Assembly: GCF_900074915.1 (NCBI RefSeq)
Contig: NZ_LT222319.1
Span: forward strand, 434,001 to 498,000
Direction: 5' to 3'
DNA: 64,000 nt
Source: Pseudomonas cerasi
GTDB taxonomy: Bacteria; Pseudomonadota; Gammaproteobacteria; Pseudomonadales; Pseudomonadaceae
Shown here: positions 39,010 to 48,618 of the stretch, one piece after another
Layout of the letters: each line of letters starts with the position of its first letter
Numbering within the stretch: position 1 is the stretch's first letter
The notes under the pieces: model-generated
The model's input: only the letters and a program-made list of their open reading frames with translations
Database searches by the model: none
Told to the model about the DNA's origin: nothing
Made by a program: the position numbers and the translations under genes

Positions 39010-39230
39010 TGCGTCACCTTTATCGAGCTCGAACCGCCCGTGAGTGGGCGATGAAGCACAGGGTTTGACTGGAGGAACAGAAGCTTGTTCCCAGCGCGCG
39101 GTAGCGAACAACGGCAGAGCCTGTATTTGCCCGGTGTCTGGCCCGTGTCGTCCGAAAACATCTATGTATTACCTCGTTTTTCCGCGAAACAGCATGGTGT
39201 CGGTCATTTGGAATGCACGGAGCATCAGCA

Positions 39231-42200
39231 ATGACCGATACCCACACCTCATCATTTCCTTCCATGCCAACTGCCGGCCGGGAAAGGCTTCAGCACGTGC
39301 TGGCAACCGAAGGCAGCGAGCAACTGGCCGCCATTCTGCAACGGCCGCGGCCTGAAGGTTTCACGCTACTGGACGAGATCCAGGTACTTGGGGCTGCCAG
39401 CGTGTTCGGGCGATGGGCCGACGACATCGAGCTCCTGAACACCCTGAAATCAGTGCTGTTCGACGATGAACTGAACGTGCTCAGGGACAGCGCAGAACGC
39501 GTTACCCGTTCCGTCGCTTCGCCAGCCTTGGAGGCAGGCCCCGAGCACGAACTGGCCAAGGCGGCGCTCGATATTGCGCAGAGTCATCAGCGCGAGTCAC
39601 ATTCGCCGAGCATCCGAATCGAGCGCATAGACCGCACGCGGGGCGATTACCGCAGGTTGCTGAACACGCTGCGGGCACGAATGCGCGACGTGAAGACCGG
39701 CACCTGTATGACCAACAGAGTATTCATGACCGTGGCCGACGACTCGCCGCTGTTTGCCGGCGCCACTTTTGGCGGTTCGATATTGCAGCGGTTCAAGGCG
39801 TTGCTCAGGGCTATCGCCAGCGCGGGTCCGGCTGGCGAGGTCGATGACGATCTGTTGCCCGGGGTACGCCGTAAAGACCTGCGCTACGTTCTTGATCTGG
39901 TCAACACGTCTCGGGTGGACTTCAGGCAGTCTTTCACCTGTGTGCTGCATGTCAGGATGAATGAAGGCAGGCCGGTTTACTCGCTGCGACTGCAGGGCAT
40001 CTCCGAGGGACGGCAACCTGCGCACGCCACGCTGTCTGACCTGCACCTGCGATTTATCCGTTTCACCGACTGCCTGGCCCGGTTGGTACCGCACCTTGAA
40101 TCGGCAGATGCCAAGTGCATCCTGGCCATTCGCGACGATCAAACCGTCTCACTGCATGGTCTGCTCGATTACTACGGCGTCGACATTCCACTGGCTGCCA
40201 CCCGCGACCATCTGCTGCAGGCGATCACTGCGCTGTTGCCCGGAGAGCGCGAAGCCCATCCTGCGGGAATGGCACCCGCGTTGCCTTTCACCCTCGCCGA
40301 ACAGCAGCGTTTCATGCTCGATACCTCGCAGGTCTACACCTTTCGGCAGCACAAGGTTCAGGCGCACGGCACTGACGACTACGGTGTCATCGACCTTGAG
40401 CTGAAGAAAGAGATGCAGTGGCATCTTGGTCGATGCCGCACCTTGCTGAACAGTTACCGGCATTTTGGCGCGTCGCTGCAAGACAACGAAAACGCGCTGC
40501 TGACAATGCTCCAGCAAACCGGTGGCATCACGCTGAAACTGGTCGTTTACGACAGCGATGGCCACCACGACATCTACCGCGAGCAGCACACCGTCAATCC
40601 CTGGCGCGCGAAGGACCTTGCGGAATACTTCGACGCGGCGCGCCAGGAACTGTCGTCTTACATGATCAACACCATTCGCTATGGCGAAGCCGAGGGGGCG
40701 ATCAATATTGAGCGGCTGATCGTGGAAGTGATCGTGCCCAATCCTGTCCAGCGTCGTCATCCGCTGGCCGATATCGACATCGAAGCCTTCGATATCCGCA
40801 GCAAAGAACCTCCGTTTCTATACGTGGATCCCCTGGCGCTGGGTGCTTATGACGTCATCAGGTCACGGTTCGTGGAGTTGACCGATGAGTTGCGCGAGGC
40901 GCAATGGAACGTCGGCCACTCTGTCACGTTGCTGCGTGCGGTCCGTCACCTGCTGGCACATTACCAGGAGGACCTGCCGGCGTTGCCGCACGCGCAGCGT
41001 CAGGCGGCCTATACCCGGCGCTTGAATGATGCCGTCAACACCTACTACAGAGTGATTGCGCAGAACCTCGAGGACCAACAGCGCCTGCAAGTCGTTCTGC
41101 AGCCGACCCAGCCGGAATTCGTGGCGCGTGAGCTATGCCGTTATCTGGGGTTGAATGAAGCCTGCTGGCCGGTGATTGCACGGTCTTCGTTCGATATCAG
41201 TTACCGGGCCGGCTGGATCAATACCGGTACGTTTTTCCGGCACGAAGAGTCGGTCGGTTATCGAACCCTGCTGAGTGTGGTGTATGACGAAGACCTGCGC
41301 CGCGAGCTGGCGCTTGCCGACAATCGTGATGAACGGCTCGGGCAACTGGCTCAGGCGCTCGCCGTTAAAACCCGTTACACGGCAAGTCTGGACGTGCTGC
41401 AAGCGAAGCTGACGGGTTTATTCGACGCGAACATTGCCTTCGTCAACAACGGCCACCTGCCTGCTCGACTGACCGCACCGCAGGCAGCGTTCAGGCTTGA
41501 GGCCGAGAACTACGCCATTCAGGCGACCGAAACCTATCGGATGCTGGAGGCCGAGCGGCTGGTGCTGGTATCCGGTACTGCCGCCGAGCGCCTGCAGATT
41601 CTGGAAGGGGTTGCGCTGGCGGACAGTGACAGGCCGGTTCATTGTATCGAGTTATTGAGCGCCGACGAGAAGGTCCGGCTTGAAGCCAGTGCTCTGGCGT
41701 TCAGGCAGATGTTGAGCGCCCGAGCGAACGACGATGACATTCAGAACATGTCGACCAGCGCGCAGCATGTGCTGCAGCTGGTGCATCAGGTCGGCGGATT
41801 GATTCCTGTGCTGGGCAACTTCATCAACCTGGGATTCGACATTTACGACGGCAATGATGAAGGCATCGCGCTGGATGCACTCAACATCATTGCCGAACTG
41901 GTGCTGTGCAAAATGCGCACGCTCCCTCCCAGAGTGGCGGGTGTGCTGATGCTGCAAGGCACCACTATCTGGACGATGAGCCAGCAGGTCCAGGCCCTCG
42001 GCGATTCGATCAAGGCCAACGACTACGAGGAGTCGGTGAAGAACTTCGGTTTTCTGCTGGTCGGTCTGCATTCGGCGCTGCATTGCGGCATATCGGCGGT
42101 GAAAGGGCTCCGGTCCGCGATACTGCATTATCAACAGACCGTCAGCGAGCGCGCTGTTTCTGACAGCTCTGATCTGAACGAAACGGCCCGACACAGCGAG

Positions 42201-45056
42201 CACGGCGATGCCATCGAACGCGAAGCCGAGGGCGCACACCTCGCGCGGCGTCGGCTATCCACAAGCAGCTCCTATTGGCGGGTCTCGGAGGATGGGCAGA
42301 TCTCCGAGCGGCCGACGGGCCGGAAGGTCACGAGCCTCGACTGGAACGGCAACGCGATGGTCGAAGGTGGCGCTCGGGCGGTGCTGCTGGGTGGAATCAG
42401 CGAGAAGATTTACATGCACGGCCATGCCTGCCGGACAGTCAGCGGACTGACAGGGCCGGAATTGCGACCTCTGCATGCGCTGGACCTCGAAGCAGGTCAA
42501 TGGCGCAGGCACCCGCAGTCAACGGTCGACGCCCCGCAGCTTTCACGTTTTGCCCACACCGAGGATTTTCCGCTTGGCTTCAGCGGTCGCCCGGAGCGTT
42601 TTCTGGCTCCCACCGACACAGTCAGCTGGTATGACAACTGCGTGGCGGCGCTTGAAACAGCCTCCGTGCGGGTCATCGACGCAGATGGCAGGGTAAGCCA
42701 GCAGAGCATGGCGCTTGGTGTGATCGAGCACAAATACGTCACCGAGCGTAATGGTCATGTCGAAGTACTCGAACATGCGGGCACCGATGTTGAGACGACC
42801 GCCTTCATTCGCGCCGACGGCAGCCGCATGGAAGTCGCCAGGGTGTTGCCTGCCATACCGGCCTACAAGCCTGAAATTCAGGCACAGATTGTCGCGGCTC
42901 AAGGCATGTTCGTGACCGTTCGAATAAGCGACACACTGCAAGGTCTGGTCGGCAGCAAGACCGTTGCGGGTGTTCTGGCGACGCTCAGTAATGGCAGCGG
43001 ACAGGAACTGGTGATCGAAGCGGATCGCGGCGTTCACTATCGCGGCACGCTGCCCATCGAGCACTTCCTGGCGCTGGCGCCGGGCGAGACGTTACAGGAC
43101 CAGCAGCCTGTTGCCCTGAGCCTGCAGAAAATCAGCCCGCACGCCGATCCCAAACGAGCGTTGCCTCAGCTGTGGCACGACCAGTCGGATTATCGCAACG
43201 GCATCGCCCATGATGACTTTGCACTGGAGCTGTTCTATGGCGCGAAGGCGGCGAACGAAGCCTATGTGCGCAACCCTCAATGGGTCGCCAGGAACATCGA
43301 TGCTGTGGCCAAAATCAAATCGCGGCTGCCCTCGTCCATTACCACAGTGGAAAATCCGTTTTATGTACTCGATACCCCCGAGGAACTGGCCATTCTTTTT
43401 GCTGCGCGCAACCAGGCGGCCTTGGCCAATACCTTGCTGGGCCATACCGTTGAATGGGGAGCAGCATCGAGATCCAGAGAGTTACGCCTGGGGGAAAATA
43501 TCCTCAGACAGCTTCGTCTGAACGAGCCGCTTCTGGCTGCTCAGGAAAACATTCCGCCGCTCGCCAGCGAGCGGAGCGCCTTCGTCAGTCAGCTTAAGGA
43601 GAAGCTGGCCCGCAACAACCTGATGATGGCAGAAGTCAGCCTGAAGTCAGGGGGAAAAGCCTGGTTCGCCCATTCGCCTGCCAGGCGTCTCGGCATGCTG
43701 GCAGGGCATCTGCACGACGAGTTTTACCTGAGTCATGCGGGGTCGATCATCGATCATATCGAAGCCTGTTTTACCGACCCGTCGAGAATTGAACGTATCG
43801 CCGTGCTGTCCCTTGATGACGTCCCGGAAGCCGATGCGCGACGCATTTTTCTCTCCTCGCAGCGCGGCTATACCTATGAGTCGGTCACCAGTCTGGAGCA
43901 GCCGGACGAGCATACACATCTGAGCGGTGCGCAATTGCAACTGCACATCGATGACGCCCTTTATCCCGAGCGGACCCGAGGTGTGGGGATTGCCAGCGCG
44001 ATTGTCGATCTGACCGGTGCAGAAGCGCTCAGCAGCGGGCCAAAGCGTGGCAGTTACTCGATTGAGGGACGTGACTACATCAAGCTGGATAACGGCAGGA
44101 TCTACCGCGCCGACTGGGATGAGCGCAACGGGGTGTTTCTGCTGGTACCACCGCAAGGCAGGTCGCGCGCCGAGACCCTGGCACTGCCCTGGGTGCGTCA
44201 CATCGGCGGACATGAGTTCACGCTGATCAACCGTCCAGCGCTCAAGGGCGGCAATCTCATCGATCAGATGATCTGCAGGATCCGCACCCGGCGGCCGGCC
44301 GGTCGTTTGGCAACTCACGAGTCCCATTCCGCTCATGACACAGCGAGCGGAACGCTTCAGGTTCACCACGAAGACCTGCACATCATGAGCGACGACGTTC
44401 TGGTGCCCGGCAAGCTTAATGTGCCATCGAGCCTGTTCCACTCCATCGCAGCGGATCGTGACGGTTACGTGAGGCTGGAAGCCAGGGCAGCGGTGCCTGA
44501 AAGCTGCATCTCCAGCACAGAGTTCCTGGTATCGAAATATGCCGGAGGGCAAGTCGCGTTCGATTACAAGGGCGAGAGCCTGGGTGATCCGGCTCCAGTG
44601 GTGCCCAATGTCGAGGTCGTCGCCAGGCAGGATGGTCAGCTGGTGAGCCTGAATATCACCACAGCAGTGCTTGAGCCTTGGATAAATGCACGCGGCCACT
44701 CTGACTATTTTGTCGGCGAGCAGTCATTTCCCGAGATCGGCGAAGGTATCGGTTTCATCGAGCGAGGGGGGCTGGAAGGCAGCCCGTCATCGGACTACCC
44801 GTTTCATTTCATGTTCGTGGCGGGGAAAGTACTGGACCGGAACGGGCAGATTACCGGCGTGCTGGCCTCGGACTTGTCCGAGCCTGCACGTGAGCCTGAT
44901 CAAAATGGAGTTACGCCGCAATTGCCCGCCAGACGGAACTGGAATCTGGGTCTTTTCCCTTCGATCGACAGCATGCGCGGGGTGCCGGAACCTGATAGCA
45001 ATGCCTATGTGCAGGAGCATTACTACTCGGTATTGGTGAGGCCTGTGCGGCAGTAG
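39231..45056 (+). CDS. Giant protein of unknown function, toxin-like
   Basis: A 1941-residue protein with no signal peptide. The first 830 residues are soluble and helix-rich. Residues about 844-960 hold three hydrophobic stretches (QLVHQVGGLIPVLGNFINLGFD, PPRVAGVLMLQGTTIW and FLLVGLHSALHCGISAVKGL) that could insert into a membrane. The region after 1010 is beta-rich with short modules resembling YSIEGRDYIKLDNGRIY and ends in YYSVLVRPVRQ. This layout recalls large Pseudomonas toxins with a central membrane-insertion segment, but I cannot name a catalytic domain. ATG at 39231 is preferred for its CGGAG site; another lies six codons earlier. It lies between two RHS tip genes. Confidence 0.75.
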   Translation: MTDTHTSSFPSMPTAGRERLQHVLATEGSEQLAAILQRPRPEGFTLLDEIQVLGAASVFGRWADDIELLNTLKSVLFDDELNVLRDSAERVTRSVASPALEAGPEHELAKAALDIAQSHQRESHSPSIRIERIDRTRGDYRRLLNTLRARMRDVKTGTCMTNRVFMTVADDSPLFAGATFGGSILQRFKALLRAIASAGPAGEVDDDLLPGVRRKDLRYVLDLVNTSRVDFRQSFTCVLHVRMNEGRPVYSLRLQGISEGRQPAHATLSDLHLRFIRFTDCLARLVPHLESADAKCILAIRDDQTVSLHGLLDYYGVDIPLAATRDHLLQAITALLPGEREAHPAGMAPALPFTLAEQQRFMLDTSQVYTFRQHKVQAHGTDDYGVIDLELKKEMQWHLGRCRTLLNSYRHFGASLQDNENALLTMLQQTGGITLKLVVYDSDGHHDIYREQHTVNPWRAKDLAEYFDAARQELSSYMINTIRYGEAEGAINIERLIVEVIVPNPVQRRHPLADIDIEAFDIRSKEPPFLYVDPLALGAYDVIRSRFVELTDELREAQWNVGHSVTLLRAVRHLLAHYQEDLPALPHAQRQAAYTRRLNDAVNTYYRVIAQNLEDQQRLQVVLQPTQPEFVARELCRYLGLNEACWPVIARSSFDISYRAGWINTGTFFRHEESVGYRTLLSVVYDEDLRRELALADNRDERLGQLAQALAVKTRYTASLDVLQAKLTGLFDANIAFVNNGHLPARLTAPQAAFRLEAENYAIQATETYRMLEAERLVLVSGTAAERLQILEGVALADSDRPVHCIELLSADEKVRLEASALAFRQMLSARANDDDIQNMSTSAQHVLQLVHQVGGLIPVLGNFINLGFDIYDGNDEGIALDALNIIAELVLCKMRTLPPRVAGVLMLQGTTIWTMSQQVQALGDSIKANDYEESVKNFGFLLVGLHSALHCGISAVKGLRSAILHYQQTVSERAVSDSSDLNETARHSEHGDAIEREAEGAHLARRRLSTSSSYWRVSEDGQISERPTGRKVTSLDWNGNAMVEGGARAVLLGGISEKIYMHGHACRTVSGLTGPELRPLHALDLEAGQWRRHPQSTVDAPQLSRFAHTEDFPLGFSGRPERFLAPTDTVSWYDNCVAALETASVRVIDADGRVSQQSMALGVIEHKYVTERNGHVEVLEHAGTDVETTAFIRADGSRMEVARVLPAIPAYKPEIQAQIVAAQGMFVTVRISDTLQGLVGSKTVAGVLATLSNGSGQELVIEADRGVHYRGTLPIEHFLALAPGETLQDQQPVALSLQKISPHADPKRALPQLWHDQSDYRNGIAHDDFALELFYGAKAANEAYVRNPQWVARNIDAVAKIKSRLPSSITTVENPFYVLDTPEELAILFAARNQAALANTLLGHTVEWGAASRSRELRLGENILRQLRLNEPLLAAQENIPPLASERSAFVSQLKEKLARNNLMMAEVSLKSGGKAWFAHSPARRLGMLAGHLHDEFYLSHAGSIIDHIEACFTDPSRIERIAVLSLDDVPEADARRIFLSSQRGYTYESVTSLEQPDEHTHLSGAQLQLHIDDALYPERTRGVGIASAIVDLTGAEALSSGPKRGSYSIEGRDYIKLDNGRIYRADWDERNGVFLLVPPQGRSRAETLALPWVRHIGGHEFTLINRPALKGGNLIDQMICRIRTRRPAGRLATHESHSAHDTASGTLQVHHEDLHIMSDDVLVPGKLNVPSSLFHSIAADRDGYVRLEARAAVPESCISSTEFLVSKYAGGQVAFDYKGESLGDPAPVVPNVEVVARQDGQLVSLNITTAVLEPWINARGHSDYFVGEQSFPEIGEGIGFIERGGLEGSPSSDYPFHFMFVAGKVLDRNGQITGVLASDLSEPAREPDQNGVTPQLPARRNWNLGLFPSIDSMRGVPEPDSNAYVQEHYYSVLVRPVRQ

Positions 45057-45175
45057 GGCGCGTCCCCAGCGTTTTTCGTCCCGCAGGCGGAACAGCCTAG
45101 TAGTTCTGCTAGCTGGGCGGAAACAGAGACTCAGCCCAGACTTGCTGCCATGGTTGACTTCAAAGGAGTGAAACC

Positions 45176-45667
45176 ATGGCTTCGTCCGGGCAATCCGTGC
45201 TCTGTGTCTACCGCTACGATCCATTGGATCGCCTGGCCGATTGCGCGCCTGCGGGGCAGGGCAGCACTCGCCTTTTTTATCAGAAGACACATCTGGCTAC
45301 GCAGATTCAGGGGCAGGCCCAGCACACGCTTATGCGCACGGATGAGCATGTGCTGGCTTGCCTGAGTACAGAAAATAATCAGCGCGACGGCGCGTTGTTG
45401 GCGACGGATCAACAGCAGTCAGTGACCGCCGCTCAGGGGTTGGCGTTTGCCTACACACCTTACGGACATCGTCATCCTTCAGGCCGCGCAAGCCTGCCGG
45501 GCTTTACTGGCCAGCGGGTTGACCCGGTGACGGGGCACTATTTGCTGGGGAATGGGTATCGGGCGTTTAACCCGGTGTTGATGAGGTTCAACAGCCCGGA
45601 CAGTCTGAGCCCGTTTGGTGAGGGTGGGGTGAATGCGTATGGGTACTGTGGGGGGGGATCCGGTTAA
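45176..45667 (+). CDS. RHS-core tip protein 2, N-terminal part (frame ends at a G8 run)
   Basis: A 163-residue frame aligned with RHS protein 1 from the first residue: VYRYDPLDRLADCAPAGQG, FAYTPYGHRHPSG, PGFTGQRVDPVTGHYLLGNG and RAFNPVLMRFNSPDSLSPFG. The AAAGGAGTG ribosome site is strong. The frame stops at 45667, right after YCGGGSG. Homology predicts YCGGDPVNRVDPTG, which is reached if one of eight consecutive Gs (45650-45657) is skipped. As read, the protein ends before its tip. Confidence 0.75.
   Translation: MASSGQSVLCVYRYDPLDRLADCAPAGQGSTRLFYQKTHLATQIQGQAQHTLMRTDEHVLACLSTENNQRDGALLATDQQQSVTAAQGLAFAYTPYGHRHPSGRASLPGFTGQRVDPVTGHYLLGNGYRAFNPVLMRFNSPDSLSPFGEGGVNAYGYCGGGSG
45650..45657. repeat. 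Eight-G homopolymer at the RHS core/tip junction
   Basis: A run of eight Gs spans the codons for the two conserved glycines in YCGG. RHS gene 1 has GGAGGA at the same place. Removing one G restores the frame through DPTG into a 360-codon protein. Confidence 0.9.
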
Positions 45668-46259
45668 TCGGGTTGATCCGACGGGGCACGTTAATACTCG
45701 AATACTGGCACTGATATTCCGAAATAGACAAGCTTTGGTCGCTGCGAAAAAAATCACTGAGCACCGCCATAGCGTTCTTGTGCCTGGCAGTCCAACCTCC
45801 TCGGGTTTAACGCGTACAGGAGGTGTTTCAGGGGCCAAAGGGCCCGCAGTTGTTCCAGATTTCATCAATAAACTGGCCCAACCTGAAAATGTGCCGGCTC
45901 ATTTAAAAACTCGACGGCGTTTACCTGCGGTACCAAGCGACGCGCGGCTGCATACAAGATGGGCCGCCCCTAAGTCCTCAATAGCACCTCGTAATATCTA
46001 CCACCTCCCAAGCGGAGTGGTGCGCCGTCCAAAGCGTATCGAGCTTCCCGCAACGCCATTCCAGCGGGTGCTCACTGGAGATCTGCCAATGGACACAATT
46101 TATGAGTACCCAAGACTTTCACGCTCTAAAGCACGTGCCTTGGAGGTAATTAGAAGAGGGGAAATGTTGCGGAGAGATCATTCTTACAGTAGTTCAGTAA
46201 GTGTTAACTTCAGGCAGTCAGATCCCACGTCTTCCGTGAATATTGCCGTGCGTTTTTAG
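45668..46259 (+). pseudogene. Out-of-frame tip of RHS protein 2
   Basis: In the +1 frame relative to the N-terminal part, the sequence continues NRVDPTGHVNTRILALIFRN and runs about 190 codons to 46259. The tip is basic and Pro/Ser-rich (LPAVPSDARLHTRW, SVSVNFRQSDPTS) and unlike the tip of RHS protein 1. Its base use is richer in A and T than flanking genes. It has no ribosome site of its own, so it is silent unless the frame is restored by a G-run change or slippage. A sequencing error in the run cannot be excluded. Confidence 0.7.
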
Positions 46260-46286
46260 AAAGGAAATTCGACTGGCGCTCTCAGG

Positions 46287-46320
46287 AAGCAGCGCACCTG
46301 CATAAAGTGCGCTGCTTTAA
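46287..46320. terminator. Hairpin between RHS 2 and fdhA
   Basis: AAGCAGCGCAC / GTGCGCTGCTT makes a perfect 11-bp stem with a 9-base loop (46287-46317) between the convergent RHS 2 and fdhA genes. A TTTAA follows on the forward strand. It may serve both genes. Confidence 0.6.
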
Positions 46321-46336
46321 AAGATCGAAGATGGAT

Positions 46337-47536
46337 CTACGCCCCGCCAAACAACCCATGCGGATCAATCACAAACTTCTTCGGCACGCCCGAATCAAAC
46401 TCGCCATAACCCCGCGGAGCCTCATCCAGACTGATCACCTCGACACCCACTATGTCGGCGATCTTGATGCGGTCCCACATGATCGCCTGCATCAGCTGGC
46501 GGTTGTATTTCATGACGGGGGTCTGGCCGGTGTGGAAGCTGTGGGATTTGGCCCAGCCCAGGCCGAAGCGAATGCTCAGGCTGCCCATTTTTGCGGCGGC
46601 GTCCACGGCTCCCGGGTCTTCGGTGACGTACAGGCCGGGGATGCCGATCTTGCCTGCGACGCGCACCACGCCCATCAACGAGTTGAGAACGGTGGCGGGT
46701 GCTTCGGCCTGAGCGCCAGCATGGCCGTGACCGCGTGCTTCGAAGCCTACGGCGTCGATGGCGCAATCCACTTCAGGCTCGCCGAGCAGGGCAGCGATCT
46801 GTTCGTGCAGTGGCGTGTCCAGGGACAGGTCAGCAATTTCGAAGCCTTGGGCCTTGGCGTGGACCAGGCGTTTCGGGTTGACGTCGCCGACGATCACCAC
46901 CGCCGCGCCCAACAAGCGCGCTGACGCCGCCGCAGCCAGGCCGACCGGGCCGGCGCCTGCAACATAAACCGTACTGCCAGGGCCAACCCCGGCAGTCACT
47001 GCGCCGTGGTAGCCGGTGGGCAGGATGTCGGACAGGCAGGTCAGGTCGCGAATTTTTTCCATCGCCGCGTCGCGGTCCGGGAGTTTGAGCAGGTTGAAGT
47101 CCGCGTAAGGCACCAGCACGTATTCAGCCTGGCCACCAACCCAGTCGCCCATGTCGACATAACCATAGGCACCACCGGGACGCGCCGGGTTGACCGTCAG
47201 GCAGACGCCGGTGTTCTGTTCCTTACAACTGCGGCAGCGGCCGCACGCCACGTTGAATGGCACGGAAACCAGATCACCGACTTTCAGATGCTCCACGTCG
47301 CGACCGGCTTCCAGCACCTCTCCGGTGATTTCATGACCGAGCACCAGCCCGGTCTGCGCCGTGGTACGGCCGCGTACCATGTGCTGGTCCGAGCCGCAGA
47401 TATTGGTGGAGACCACGCGCAGGATCACGCCGTGTTCGATGCGCTTGCCGCGTGGGTCTTCCATTTTCGGGAAAGGAATTGATTGCACTTCGACCTTGCC
47501 AGCGCCGAGATACACTACACCGCGATTACCAGACAT
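46337..47536 (-). CDS. fdhA: Glutathione-independent formaldehyde dehydrogenase
   Basis: A 399-residue zinc- and NAD-dependent alcohol dehydrogenase-type enzyme. The catalytic zinc cysteine is in STNICGSDQHMVRGR, the structural zinc cysteines are in CGRCRSCKEQNTGVC, and the NAD site is VYVAGAGPVGLAAA. It closely fits the Pseudomonas putida formaldehyde dehydrogenase type. It removes formaldehyde made by demethylation of dimethylglycine and sarcosine. GAGGTGA precedes the ATG at 47536. It lies 49 bases after purU. Confidence 0.94.
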   Translation of the reverse strand: MSGNRGVVYLGAGKVEVQSIPFPKMEDPRGKRIEHGVILRVVSTNICGSDQHMVRGRTTAQTGLVLGHEITGEVLEAGRDVEHLKVGDLVSVPFNVACGRCRSCKEQNTGVCLTVNPARPGGAYGYVDMGDWVGGQAEYVLVPYADFNLLKLPDRDAAMEKIRDLTCLSDILPTGYHGAVTAGVGPGSTVYVAGAGPVGLAAAASARLLGAAVVIVGDVNPKRLVHAKAQGFEIADLSLDTPLHEQIAALLGEPEVDCAIDAVGFEARGHGHAGAQAEAPATVLNSLMGVVRVAGKIGIPGLYVTEDPGAVDAAAKMGSLSIRFGLGWAKSHSFHTGQTPVMKYNRQLMQAIMWDRIKIADIVGVEVISLDEAPRGYGEFDSGVPKKFVIDPHGLFGGA

Positions 47537-47585
47537 ACATGTCACCTCGCTTTTATTGTGGTGGAGCAGAGAGAAGCCGTTGCAG

Positions 47586-48443
47586 CTATAAAACCACCGT
47601 CCTGTTGGCGTTGAGAAACACCCGCCGTTCGATGTGATAACCGACCGCACGGGCCAGTGTCAGTCCTTCGATGTCCCGACCCTTGGCGATCAGGTCTTCG
47701 GGATAGTGGCTGTGATCGACCACTTCCACGCCCTGGGCAATGATCGGACCTTCGTCCAGATCGTTGTTGATGTAATGCGCCGTGGCTCCGACCAGTTTTA
47801 CCCCCTTGTTGTAAGCCTGATGGTAGGGCTTGGCGCCTTTGAAACCGGGCAGCAACGAGTGGTGGATATTGATCGCCTTGCCGTCCAGCTTGCGACACAG
47901 GTCCGGAGACAGGACCTGCATGTAGCGAGCAAGAATCACCAGTTCTGCACCAGACTCTTCAATGACCTGCCAGACTTTGGCTTCCTGCGCCGGCTTGTCG
48001 TTCGGGTCCAGTGGGAAATGGTAGTACGGAATGCCGTGCCAGCCAGCCAATGGCTCAAGATCAGGGTGATTGGACACCACCGCGACCACGTCCATGGACA
48101 GTTGATTGATACGCTGGCGGTAGAGCAGGTCATTGAGGCAGTGATCGGCTTTCGAGACCATGATCACTACTTTTGGCCGGTAGTTGGGCGCCGTGAGTTC
48201 GAAGATCATGCCGAACGTTTCACCGCGCTCGCTCAGCCCGGCCCTGAACGCCTGCTCGTCGAAAGCCTCGGGCTGACGAAATTCCACACGGATGAAGAAG
48301 CGTCCCGAGAGACGGTCATCGAAGGAGTGATGTTCTGTGACGTAGCAACCCTGCTCGAACAGAAAGCGCGTCACTGCGTCTACCGTACCCAGCATGCTGG
48401 GGCAGTCGGCGGTCAAAATCCATGTATCGGGCGCGCGGCTCAT
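47586..48443 (-). CDS. purU: Formyltetrahydrofolate deformylase
   Basis: A 285-residue hydrolase that releases formate and tetrahydrofolate from 10-formyl-THF. An N-terminal ACT domain (residues 8-85, TADCPSMLGTVDAVT) precedes the formyltransferase-like domain with NIHHSLLPGFKGAKPYHQA and the catalytic aspartate near DLDEGPIIAQGVE. Here it belongs with fdhA and the sox genes and recycles folate loaded by sarcosine oxidase. In P. aeruginosa the matching copy is purU2. Confidence 0.92.
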   Translation of the reverse strand: MSRAPDTWILTADCPSMLGTVDAVTRFLFEQGCYVTEHHSFDDRLSGRFFIRVEFRQPEAFDEQAFRAGLSERGETFGMIFELTAPNYRPKVVIMVSKADHCLNDLLYRQRINQLSMDVVAVVSNHPDLEPLAGWHGIPYYHFPLDPNDKPAQEAKVWQVIEESGAELVILARYMQVLSPDLCRKLDGKAINIHHSLLPGFKGAKPYHQAYNKGVKLVGATAHYINNDLDEGPIIAQGVEVVDHSHYPEDLIAKGRDIEGLTLARAVGYHIERRVFLNANRTVVL

Positions 48444-48512
48444 TGAATCAATGCTCCAGAGTATTTGTTATCCGCAAATATGACTGACAGTGCCAGCCTG
48501 TAGGCTTGGGCA

Positions 48513-48558
48513 GGACGCTGAGCGTCCGGAACTGCGTTCCCACGCGGAGCGTGGGAAC
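48513..48558. repeat. REP-type palindrome pair
   Basis: GGACGC-TGA-GCGTCC (48513-48527) and GTTCCCACGC-GGA-GCGTGGGAAC (48536-48558) are both perfect palindromes and lie between soxG and purU. The second has ten-base arms and may separate the expression of the two operon halves. Confidence 0.85.
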
Positions 48559-48618
48559 GATAATCCAAGAGTCTTCATTGAGACCGACGCTACGGTTTCA
48601 GCCCCGGTTCCCGGCGCT

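Noticed and set aside
45650..45667. Programmed ribosomal frameshifting as the explanation for the RHS 2 break
   Set aside because: A plain G8 run needs a +1 shift, and I see no stimulatory stop or structure beyond the run; DNA-level slippage or error is simpler, though not excluded.
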